Shown here in pieces: positions 1-8,500 of a stretch of DNA of 9,968 nt. A model generated the notes under the pieces. That model did no database searches and had not been told where the DNA came from. It was given only the letters and a program-made list of their open reading frames with translations. This stretch comes from Natrialbaceae archaeon (GTDB taxonomy: Archaea; Halobacteriota; Halobacteria; Halobacteriales; Natrialbaceae): contig PUKM01000170.1 in assembly GCA_003552325.1 (NCBI GenBank), positions 1 to 9,968 on the forward strand. Reading direction: 5' to 3'. Made by a program: the position numbers and the translations under genes. How positions within the stretch are numbered: position 1 is the first letter of the stretch; each line of letters starts with the position of its first letter.

Positions 1-1956
1 GCAGAACGGTTTCCTCTCGAACTGAGAAGAAACGCAATCGACGAACCGGAGACTCCCCACGTCTGGTACATCCCCCAAGCGAAGGAGAATCGTGATTGGT
101 TCAGAGACATCCGTGAAACTGGCGGTGAAATCGAACTCACGATCGAACAGCTGACTGCCGAGCTGTATGAGGTCAACCCCTGGGATATCTATGATGTTGA
201 GCGAGGGACGGAGTCTGACCGCGAAACTGCGGCGAATGTAATCAAAACTCAGTTCGCAAGCGGTGGAATTCCACGCTACGGGGACCTGATCGGTGAGATA
301 ATCACAAAGGGAGAGGGCCAGATTTTAGAGCACCTCCTCGAAGGTGGATGGCCAGAAATTGACAAGGATGATGAGACGATTGCCCGAGTGAAAAAGTCGC
401 TTAAAGACAGGCACGTCGCTCCCGCAGACAATGCTGAAACACCAGAGGAGATCGAGGACGTCGTCTGGAAGTGGGCCGTTGCTCGCTGGCTCGTCGCTGA
501 GGGATTGGATGTTGACGCCTTCCCCGAGGGATATGGAAACGTGGGTAGCACCCTTGGCGACATCAATCCACTAAAACGGATTGTCGATTCCCGACATAGC
601 AAGCGATTGGCAGAGCGCTATCTGAGCGAGAGCTACTGGGGAGATGTAATCGAATCATCCGACGATGCGTGGGAGCTCGCAGCCTGTCCGGTTGATGGGG
701 CCCTTGATGCCGCTCTGTGGAATGCTTGGCTCGAATCATTAGAAGAGGGGAAGTACACGGAGTGTGTCGAAAGGGCGAACGAACGCCAAGAAGTTCTTGG
801 GGTGTATCCGGACGATATTCCCTGGACCACGCTGTGGGAACAAGCCGAACAGGTAGCCGAGTTGGAATTGCGGTTTGCAGCCTGGGAAGAGCGGTCCCAG
901 TCGTTCGACCCCTTCGACCAGTATGCCGATCAGGAAGACGGAACCTGGAAGATCGACTATGGGGTGTTGGAACTCGAGATCACAGGTGAACCCGAGCAAG
1001 AGAGGCTCCTCAACTCTCACCCGGCGACGGAATCGCTCCCTGAGATTCGTGCCGAGCTCTTAGAGACGCGGTATATGGACTATCTTGAGGAGATGAGCGA
1101 GGCAGTAGTCAGTTCGTTCAGTACTGGATCGCCTCTGGCGGGGAAGGACGCTGCCTACGAGTGGTGGACTGACAACGAACAGGATCTCGCAACAGGGGAA
1201 ACAGTCGCCCTGTTTCTGATTGATGCGCTGCGATTAGACCTCGCTCGAGAGCTGGCCAACCGCCTTCGGGAAGACTATTCGATAGCCGAAGAGACTAGAG
1301 TTAGCACACTTCCATCAGAGACCAAATTCGGGATGGCTGCACTCACACCGGGGCGAGCCCACAGATTCCGCGTCAAATTCCGGAACGGGAAGCTCTCTGT
1401 CGAACGAGGTGGTCAGCGTCTCGACAACAAAGGAAACCGAGTGAAAGTCCTTGAACGAGAGGGATGGGACGTACCGGATGATCGCGAATCTGGATGGCAA
1501 CACCACCAAATCGCCTACTACGACAAGGACATCGACGACATCGGTGAAAATGAACTCGACAATCCAGAGAGTCATTTCACCAGTTACATCGACGAGCTCT
1601 ACGATCTGATTACAGAGAAGCTAGAGAACGAAAACTGGGATCGAATCTACGTCGTGACGGATCACGGATTCGTCCTGCTCCCGAAGGGAACTACGATGGA
1701 ATCGATTTCTAGCTACGACGGAGATGGAGAGGTCAAATATCGGCGAATCGCTGGAGACGACGTCGAGGACGCCGGAACGGGCGTCCGAGTTACGGGTCAG
1801 ACACCCGGAACAGAATATCTGAAAACGTCAGTTCGACTGCTCGCCCACCCCCGACAGTACAACAGTAAAAGTGGGCTTACCGACGCCCGCTATTACCACG
1901 GTGGGATCCTTCCGCAGGAATGTATGCTGAACTTCATCCGGATTGAGAAGGAATAG
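1..1956 (+). CDS. pglZ: PglZ-domain protein (BREX/Pgl-type alkaline-phosphatase-fold protein), 5' end outside window
   Basis: The reading frame is open from base 1 to the TAG at 1954-1956, giving 651 codons with no start in the window. The GTG at 388 is an internal valine, not a start. The C-terminal half carries the alkaline-phosphatase-superfamily signature of PglZ. A hydrophobic strand ends in LIDALRLDL (1219-1245, metal-type Asp at 1222 and 1237). It is followed by the TLPSETKFGM stretch (from 1306), where the nucleophile or metal residue is expected, then VVTDHGF (1651-1671, Asp 1660, His 1663) and HGG near the C-terminus (His 1897). In BREX and Pgl systems PglZ is a core protein needed for defence; its exact reaction is not settled for haloarchaeal members. 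The partner genes (pglX methylase, brxC ATPase) are not visible and would lie upstream. GC is roughly low-to-mid 50s percent, below that of addAB. The metal and nucleophile positions look intact, so the gene seems functional. The BREX subtype is not assignable from this fragment. Confidence 0.9.
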   Translation, partial: AERFPLELRRNAIDEPETPHVWYIPQAKENRDWFRDIRETGGEIELTIEQLTAELYEVNPWDIYDVERGTESDRETAANVIKTQFASGGIPRYGDLIGEIITKGEGQILEHLLEGGWPEIDKDDETIARVKKSLKDRHVAPADNAETPEEIEDVVWKWAVARWLVAEGLDVDAFPEGYGNVGSTLGDINPLKRIVDSRHSKRLAERYLSESYWGDVIESSDDAWELAACPVDGALDAALWNAWLESLEEGKYTECVERANERQEVLGVYPDDIPWTTLWEQAEQVAELELRFAAWEERSQSFDPFDQYADQEDGTWKIDYGVLELEITGEPEQERLLNSHPATESLPEIRAELLETRYMDYLEEMSEAVVSSFSTGSPLAGKDAAYEWWTDNEQDLATGETVALFLIDALRLDLARELANRLREDYSIAEETRVSTLPSETKFGMAALTPGRAHRFRVKFRNGKLSVERGGQRLDNKGNRVKVLEREGWDVPDDRESGWQHHQIAYYDKDIDDIGENELDNPESHFTSYIDELYDLITEKLENENWDRIYVVTDHGFVLLPKGTTMESISSYDGDGEVKYRRIAGDDVEDAGTGVRVTGQTPGTEYLKTSVRLLAHPRQYNSKSGLTDARYYHGGILPQECMLNFIRIEKE

Positions 1957-1970
1957 AGTTCTGTTTACGA

Positions 1971-1994
1971 TAGCCGGGCTAACTATCCCGGTTA
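1971..1994. other. Inverted repeat / possible hairpin just after pglZ
   Basis: TAGCCGGG (1971-1978) pairs with CCCGGTTA (1987-1994) as an 8-bp stem with one G-U wobble and an 8-nt loop, starting 14 nt after the pglZ stop codon. There is no T-rich tract immediately after it, so a terminator is not well supported. It overlaps the last bases of the tnpB remnant and could also be a transposon-end relic or chance. Confidence 0.35.
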
Positions 1995-2295
1995 TGATCT
2001 CCGTTATACAACGGTTTGAAGGCTTCAGCGAGTTCCTCCGGACCCGCTAACTGGACTGACTATGTAGTCCCTTGTACTTGTTATGAGACTTCAGCTCGTG
2101 TTTGAGCTCTTCGTAGTCGGGAGTCTCCCAGTTTCCCCATCTCCGGCGGGAGTAGTAGTTACCGACGTTCCAGAGCTTGCTGGTGGTCCAACCGTTGCGG
2201 TCGAACGAGTCCGCGACCTGCGAGTGGTTGTAGACTCGAGCTCGATATGAATGATGGACCTCCAGCCTTCGCGGAACGTGTATAAAACTAGTCAT
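1979..2295 (-). pseudogene. tnpB: Decayed N-terminal fragment of an IS200/IS605 (IS1341-type) TnpB gene
   Basis: Read on the - strand from ATG 2295, the product of 82 codons contains NHSQV, SKLWNVG, PDYEELKHELKSH and LHSQSS. This is the recognisable N-terminal block of haloarchaeal TnpB (IS605 OrfB) proteins, which are normally about 400 residues long and are RNA-guided nucleases of IS200/IS605 elements. In the family LHSQSS is followed by a Gln then RVLEELAEAF. Here the Gln codon reads TAG (2047-2049), consistent with CAG changed to TAG. RV follows, and then one base is missing near 2039-2040. After shifting frame, EELAEAFKPLYNGDHNRD continues from 2038 down to a stop at 1979-1981. About three quarters of the protein, including the RuvC-like catalytic part and zinc finger, is gone, and homology stops within about 30 bp of the pglZ end. 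It is a dead remnant lying opposite its neighbours' direction. The family match is from memory of conserved motifs, without a database search. Confidence 0.85.
2281..2287 (+). promoter_or_regulatory. Possible archaeal TATA box for the addBA unit
   Basis: TATAAAA sits 106 bp upstream of the addB start. An archaeal transcript starting about 25 bp downstream would have a leader of roughly 80 nt. It lies inside the 5' end of the tnpB remnant, so if used, the promoter was contributed by the insertion. No clear BRE element was seen, and addBA could instead be read from the pglZ operon. Confidence 0.3.
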
Positions 2296-2378
2296 AGCAG
2301 CTTCTCTTGCAAAATTCCGTATCCTATTGAATCTACATGAGATTGTCCCGGCAAAAGTGAAGTGAGACGGACCTCTTG

Positions 2379-2383
2379 GTGAG
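2379..2383 (+). promoter_or_regulatory. Ribosome binding site of addB
   Basis: GGTGA matches the anti-Shine-Dalgarno tail of archaeal 16S rRNA and lies 9 nt before ATG 2393. It supports that ATG as the start of the AddB-like protein. Confidence 0.6.
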
Positions 2384-2392
2384 TAGTATTCG

Positions 2393-5300
2393 ATGAATAA
2401 TACGCTTCTAACTGGTTCTCAACATTCACGTTTGGAACAAGCTGCTTTTGAACGGGCGGATCAGGTGGCTGATGACCTTCTTGGTTCAATCCTGTATATA
2501 ACGCGGAACGACGCTCGCCGAAGTATGGTTGAAGACAGCTGGGCCGCTTCGCACGATCCGCTCCGTCTTCGTGCCGAGACGCTCGACGCAGTCGTTCGGG
2601 AGTGGTACGAGCATCTCCACGGTCCGGTCCAACCGCTTTCCGGGCAGCTGAACCGTCGACTCGCGGAGTACGCGCTTGACCGAACAACAGCCGAGACAGA
2701 TGGCGCTCTTGCTGGCGAACCGGCCTCTGCCGCCCTCGCTGATTCGTTCAGTAGCCGCTTCTCACTCTTCGACGACGCCGGCGTCGGTACCGCTGACGCG
2801 CTCGTAGCGGAGTTCGAGGGCTCCGCTCTCGATGACCGTATCGCGACAGCCACTGTCGACGCGTACCGACACTACCGGGATCTCCACGCTGACTACGTCG
2901 ACGAGTGGGTCTGTACCCGGGGAGAAATGTTCGACGTCGTCGCGACGGCGGAGCAGTCACTATCGACGTTCTCCTCGGAACTGGATGTCGTCATCCTTTC
3001 CGGGTATCACGAGTTCCGTCCTGTAGAACGCCGCCTCATCGAACGCCTCGTCGACGAACTTCCAATGATCGCACTGCTGCCGCTTCACCAAGATGATCGA
3101 AGCGGAGTCGACGCCGTTGCGGAGGACGCCTTGGAGGTCTACGAAGCACTTGACTTTGAAACAGTAGAACTCGAGCCCGTCGACGAGTCAGGGCGGGCCT
3201 TCGGTCCGATCACCGAGTCTCTCTACCGCCCGGACCCGGACACTGTCCCTGCTCCAGATACTCTGCGATGGCGTGAACTCCCGACGCCCGAGCGTGAGAT
3301 TCGCTTCGTCGCTCGCGAGCTCCGGACTGAGTTGGCCAATGGTCGCGATCCTGACGACCTGGCTGTCGTCGTCCCGGGGACGGAGGCCTATTCGGGATAC
3401 GTCGAGGACACGTTCGATACGTTCGACATCCCGCACGTCACGACCGCCGCCTCACAGCTGAACCGGACGTTCACCGGGAGCGTTGTACACGACCTCCTGA
3501 ACCTCGCCGAACCGGACCCGCGGGCCGAGGACCTCACGTCCCTGTTAGCGAATCCATTGGTCAACGTCATCGACACCGACCAAGCCAACGCCGTCACGGC
3601 AGCTGCTCGCCGGCGCGACACGGTTTCTGTATCACCCCTGCTCGATGACGTCGACGACCAGACGGCGGCACTGACCGAGGAGCTGCTGGCTACGCTAGAC
3701 ACGCTCCGAATAGGCGACGTTGAGGATGCCACCGAGACGCTCCGACGACTGTTGGACGAACGGTTCGACCTGGAGGCGGCGACGGAGGATTACGCCAGCG
3801 GCGCCGAGCAAGCCGTCGAACAGCGAGCCTACGACCTCGTAGACGAGGTTCTCTCCTCGTTCGAGTGGCTGGCGGCAGTCAATAGCGACCTTTCTCCGTT
3901 GGCACTCTTCACCCGTGCGTTCGATGGCGTACCGATCCGGGTTCCGCAGCGCGCTGCCGGCGGCCACGTCGAAGTGATGGGTTTGCTCGACGCTCGGATG
4001 CGCTCGTTCGAGAAGGTGTTTCTCGTGGGCCTGACGAGCGAGCACTTCCCGGTAACGCCGGAACGTCCGGCCTTCTTCGAGGAGATGACCGACGCCCACC
4101 CACGATTCGACACTGGCGACGAGCGACTCCGTGGCCGCTATCTCTTCGCGACGCTGCTCGCGAACGTCGATGAACTCACGATCACCACACCAGAGACGGG
4201 CGACGACGAGTCCGCCGTCGTCCGGTCGCCGGTCCTCGACGAACTCCAGCGCGTGACCGGCATCGACCCCGAAGACGGCGTCGACGACCGCGTAGGCTCC
4301 CGCGAAGACCTCCAGCGCCACGTCGCTGCAACGGCCGACCGGCGTGCGGCAGTCAGCCGCGCCGGCGACCGAGGTGACCTCTCCCCCGAGCAGACCAAGC
4401 GCACGGATCGGGGACTCCACTGTGCGGACAACAGGGGAACGGCTGGCCTCTCCGAACACGATGGCGTGTTAGAACCCGAGACCGTCGCTGAGGTCTATCC
4501 TCCGTCGGAACGAGAACCCTACAGCGCGAGTCGGATCGAGCGATACGTCGAGTGTGGGTTCAAGTTCTACGCCGAGAAAGTGCTCGGAATCGAGGATCCC
4601 GACGACGTTGAGGTCGTCCCTACGCCCCTCGAAACCGGGTCGTACGTTCACGACGTTCTCGAACGATTTTTCGCGGATCTGCAGGACGAGACCAAGGATG
4701 GTGTCGATCTCACGGACTTTAACCGGGACGACCTGGCGACTCACCTTCGCGAGATCGCCGTTGAGGAACTCCGGGATGCTGACTTCGAGTACGACGGCCT
4801 GTTCTACGAACGGTGGAAGGCGGAGCTGTTCGCGGGTCTGGGTGACGGCGTGAGCGCTCCGTACGAGGCTGGGAGCAAACCCCACGACGCACCGGAACAG
4901 GGGGTGTTCGCTACCTTCCTCGACAGCGAACTCTCGCGGGACGGCGCCGGCCGCCCACACCTGTTCGAAGCCCCGTTCGGCGAGGGGCTTCCCGACTCGG
5001 ATGCTGGGCCGTTCACAGTTGAGCGACCGGACGGCTCGACTGTCTCGATTCGGGGTTACATCGACCGGGTTGACGTGAGTCGGAATAGCGAACAACCGAC
5101 GCTCACGCTTTACGACTACAAGACGGGTCGAGCACCGTATATGACGAAGACGACCGGCGGCACGAAGTTCCAGCTCCCCATCTATCTGCTCGCTGCGGCC
5201 AACGTCGTTGACGGTGATCTGTTCGAACAGGGATCGCTTTCAGCGACATACTATCAGGTGCGACCCCCCAACGACCTCAAGGTTCCACGCGGCGTCGAAT

Positions 5301-5581
5301 CGAAGTTCGATTCAGAGGTCGAACTCCGCCGGTTCCTGAACAAGGTCGTCCCGGAATGGTTGGGTCAGATCGACGAGGCGATCGGCAACGGACGGTTCCA
5401 CACGACGCTTCTGTCCGCTCGGGGTGCGAACTGCCGATACTGTGACTACCGTCGGGCGTGCGATGTCCGCCATCACCGCAAGCGGGAGTTTGTCGACGAG
5501 GTTCACGAGGACGACGCTGCGTACGTTCCCCTCCGTGTTCGCGACGACGAGGACATCGAGGCGGGGATGAGCGATGACTGA
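2393..5581 (+). CDS. addB: AddB/RexB-like subunit: degenerate helicase plus PD-(D/E)XK nuclease with Fe-S cysteines
   Basis: This 1062-residue protein has the layout of AddB, the partner of AddA in ATP-dependent helicase-nuclease complexes (B. subtilis AddB is about 1170 residues). The N-terminal helicase-like half keeps the fold signature but not the ATPase residues. Where family members have a GxxGxGKT loop near the start, this one reads LLTGSQHSRLE with no GKT. The motif II region reads LDVVILSGYHEF (residues 197-208), with Ser at the place I would expect the acidic residue. A helicase 2-like segment, GLLDARMRSFEKVFLVGL, lies around residue 530-550. The nuclease domain looks complete: His753 in GSYVHDVL, Asp891 in GYIDRVD, Asp908 and Lys910 in YDYKTG, and a following QLPIYLLA motif. 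Cys721 plus C-x2-C-x5-C (1014, 1017, 1023) form the expected four-cysteine 4Fe-4S staple around the nuclease. The start is supported by a GGTGA site 9 nt upstream. The stop overlaps the addA start by 8 nt, so the two are co-transcribed and probably translationally coupled. An alternative name would be a RecB-family exonuclease. Confidence 0.9.
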   Translation: MNNTLLTGSQHSRLEQAAFERADQVADDLLGSILYITRNDARRSMVEDSWAASHDPLRLRAETLDAVVREWYEHLHGPVQPLSGQLNRRLAEYALDRTTAETDGALAGEPASAALADSFSSRFSLFDDAGVGTADALVAEFEGSALDDRIATATVDAYRHYRDLHADYVDEWVCTRGEMFDVVATAEQSLSTFSSELDVVILSGYHEFRPVERRLIERLVDELPMIALLPLHQDDRSGVDAVAEDALEVYEALDFETVELEPVDESGRAFGPITESLYRPDPDTVPAPDTLRWRELPTPEREIRFVARELRTELANGRDPDDLAVVVPGTEAYSGYVEDTFDTFDIPHVTTAASQLNRTFTGSVVHDLLNLAEPDPRAEDLTSLLANPLVNVIDTDQANAVTAAARRRDTVSVSPLLDDVDDQTAALTEELLATLDTLRIGDVEDATETLRRLLDERFDLEAATEDYASGAEQAVEQRAYDLVDEVLSSFEWLAAVNSDLSPLALFTRAFDGVPIRVPQRAAGGHVEVMGLLDARMRSFEKVFLVGLTSEHFPVTPERPAFFEEMTDAHPRFDTGDERLRGRYLFATLLANVDELTITTPETGDDESAVVRSPVLDELQRVTGIDPEDGVDDRVGSREDLQRHVAATADRRAAVSRAGDRGDLSPEQTKRTDRGLHCADNRGTAGLSEHDGVLEPETVAEVYPPSEREPYSASRIERYVECGFKFYAEKVLGIEDPDDVEVVPTPLETGSYVHDVLERFFADLQDETKDGVDLTDFNRDDLATHLREIAVEELRDADFEYDGLFYERWKAELFAGLGDGVSAPYEAGSKPHDAPEQGVFATFLDSELSRDGAGRPHLFEAPFGEGLPDSDAGPFTVERPDGSTVSIRGYIDRVDVSRNSEQPTLTLYDYKTGRAPYMTKTTGGTKFQLPIYLLAAANVVDGDLFEQGSLSATYYQVRPPNDLKVPRGVESKFDSEVELRRFLNKVVPEWLGQIDEAIGNGRFHTTLLSARGANCRYCDYRRACDVRHHRKREFVDEVHEDDAAYVPLRVRDDEDIEAGMSDD

Positions 5582-8500
5582 GGACCACGAGGAGATTCAG
5601 CTCACGGAGGAACAGGAGGACGCGCTCGTCCAGGGTCGGAACGTCGCGATCACTGCCGGCGCCGGGACGGGGAAGACGACAACGCTCACCGAGCGGTACG
5701 TGACGATACTGGCCGAGAACCCGTCACTCACACCGGAGAACATCGTCACGATCACCTTCACGCGAAAGGCTGCTGCCGAACTGACCGAGCGCGTTCGGGA
5801 GGAAGTGTACGATCGGCTCGAAGCTGTCGACTCACCAGAGGCCTACCACCGTTGGCGAAACGTCCTCGACGATCTGGAAGACGGCTACGTCCACACCATT
5901 CACGCGTTCTGTACGCGGCTCTTGCGAGAACGGGCCGTCGAGGCTCCGGTTCCGCTCGGCTTCGACGTGCTCGACGAAGACGGCGCCGCGACACTCCAAC
6001 GCGAAGTCGTGATGGAGTTCCTCGAACGCAACCAGGACGATGACGACGTGGAGCTCCTTGCCCAGCTCTGGAGTCGCGACCAGTTGGTCGATGTACTCGC
6101 TGGATTACTCGATGAACGCCCACAGAGCGAGGCGGTCCTCGAGGAATGGCGTGACGCCGAGGTCGATGACTATGTCGATATCTGCTGGGAGGTTGTTTGT
6201 GATCTCGACGTCGCCGACGCCCGACAGACGATGTATGCGGACGGGCTCCTTGAGCAGCTACGAACGGTCGCGGGCCGCGTCGACCGCGAGGGCGCTATCG
6301 CCGACGAAGACGGTCTTCGGGCCTACCTGACCTTCACCGAAGTCGCGACGACACTCTCGGCCGACCCGGAGGAAAGCGATCCTCGCGACTGTCAGCGGGC
6401 AATCCTCGAGCTCTACGAGGCCTGTGAGAAGAAGAACGGCGGCCTGTACAGCAGTTCGGGGTACGTCATCGGTGACCGGGACGATTGGGGTGAGTACGGT
6501 GACGTCTACGACGACCTGAAGGACGCCATCGACACGGTCATCGATGCCGTCGAACCGCACGCGGATGCGGTCGAGACGACGCCGGGGGAACTGGAAGAGA
6601 ATAGCGCCCACTACGCGCTGGCTCTGATGCGGGTCTTCGACGACGTCAACGCAGCCTACACCGACGAGAAAGACCGCCGGGATACGCTCGACTTTCCCGA
6701 CGTGATCGAGACGACGCTCGAGTTCTTGCGAGCTAACGATGCCGTCACGGAGCGGCTTCAAGACCAGTTTGCGGCCGTGATGGTCGACGAGTTCCAGGAC
6801 ACTGACCCGCGCCAGTGGGAGTTAGTCAAGCTCCTCACGGGCGTCGACGAACAGACGGCGTCGAATGTCTTCCTAGTCGGCGACGAGAAACAAAGCATCT
6901 ACGGCTTCCGTGGAGCCGACGTGACGACGTTCGGGACGGCGAGGACAGAACTCCAGACCGTCAACGAGGCCCGCGGGGTCGACAACGTCCCCGACAGCGA
7001 TGCCGAGAGTCCGACCGCGCTCGAACTCTCCGGGAACTTCCGGACGCTGGATGAGCCGCTGTCGTTCCTGAACGAATTCTTCGAGTACCTGTTCCAGTCG
7101 GAGGGTGATACGTACGAACCCTACGAAGCGCCACCACAGGAGTTGACCACGCAACGCGACCGTGTCGAGGACACCGAGGGACTTACCGGGAGTGTCGAGT
7201 ATCTCGCTGTGCCCGACGATGCCGACACTGCGGTGGAACTCTTCGGCGACGACCATCCCGTCGCCGAAGGTGCGCTGGACCACACTATCGAGGCCGAGGC
7301 ACAAGCGCTCGCTGCTCGACTGACCCACCTGTTCAACGATCCGCCGACAGTCCAAGACCCTGACACGGGTGCTCATCGCGACGCTACCCCGGACGACACG
7401 GCAATCCTCCTCCGCCGGCGAACTCATCTGGATCGGTATCAGCGCGCCCTCGAGGAGTACGACATCCCCTACACTGTCGTCGGTGGCGTCGGGTTCTACG
7501 ATACACCTGAGGTTCAGGCGCTCACGAACCTGCTTCGAGTACTCGGTGATCCACAAGACGACGTCTCACTCTACGGAGTGCTTCGGTCGCCGCTGTTCGG
7601 ATTCGCAGATGATCGCCTCGCACCGGCGGTCGCAGAGGCTGATTCAGTCTGGGACGCGCTCGCCGAGACGGACGATCCACAGCTCGCGGACGCGTTCAAT
7701 CTCCTCACAACGTGGCGGACCCTCAGCGGCTGTGCGACGCCGTCCGAAGAGGGCGTCCTCCCGTGGAACCGCCTGCTGTCCCGAGTGATCGACGACACGG
7801 GGTATCTGGCGAGTGTGAGTGCTGATGAACGCGGTCGACAGGCCGTCGCGAACGTCGAGAAGTTCCGCGACCAGGTCCGTACTTGGAGCGAGAATGGGGT
7901 TCACACCGCTGCCGGGTTGCTCCACCGGATCGACCGCCAAGCCGAGATCGACCCTCGTGAGGGGGAGGCAGATGTTCCCGGTGACGCCGAGGGCGTCCGG
8001 ATTATGACGATCCATTCCGCGAAGGGACTCGAGTTTCCGATCGTCACGATCCCCGATCTCGGGAGTGACCTCAACTTCGGTCGCTCCGTCGACAACCATG
8101 GCTACGTTCGACTCGTGGACGGAACTGATGACGTGCCGCCAGTGCCGGCGGTCGGTGGGCCGAATCCGGGAGATGCGTTCTCGATCGAGAAGACGGCCGT
8201 CCACGAGTACGGCGACCGACGGTCGCGTCCTCAGGAGCGGGCGGAGTCGAAACGGCTCCTCTACGTTGCGTGTACACGAACGCGGGATCACCTCCTTCTC
8301 TGCGGCACGCACGACATCGACGTCGACGAGTCCGGTACAATCGAACTCGGCGAGCCTGCAGCCTTCGACGACGCAGACCGGTGGCGCGACTGGTTACAGC
8401 CAGCCCTTCTTGACGGAGCACTCGTCACCGAGGCGATTCGTGACGGACAGGCCCGTGGCGAGATAGATGGGGCTAGCTATACCGTTCGCAGACCGCCGCG

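Noticed and set aside
388..1956. A separate 522-residue gene starting at 388
   Set aside because: The frame stays open to base 1 and the upstream translation is a sensible continuation; the GTG at 388 is an internal valine of pglZ.
1..1956. Assignment to a specific BREX subtype such as the halobacterial type 5
   Set aside because: Only a partial pglZ is visible; the methylase, BrxC and other subtype-defining genes are outside the window.
2292..2687. A - strand frame covering the start of addB
   Set aside because: Most of it is antisense to the addB N-terminus, it shows no conserved motif, and it overlaps the tnpB start in another frame.
3695..4459. A 254-codon open frame on the - strand
   Set aside because: It lies wholly inside addB, has no recognisable domain, and is the usual antisense shadow of GC-rich haloarchaeal coding DNA.
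6873..8312. Two - strand open frames of 227 and 222 codons
   Set aside because: They are opposite well-supported helicase motifs of addA and have no family features; treated as shadows.
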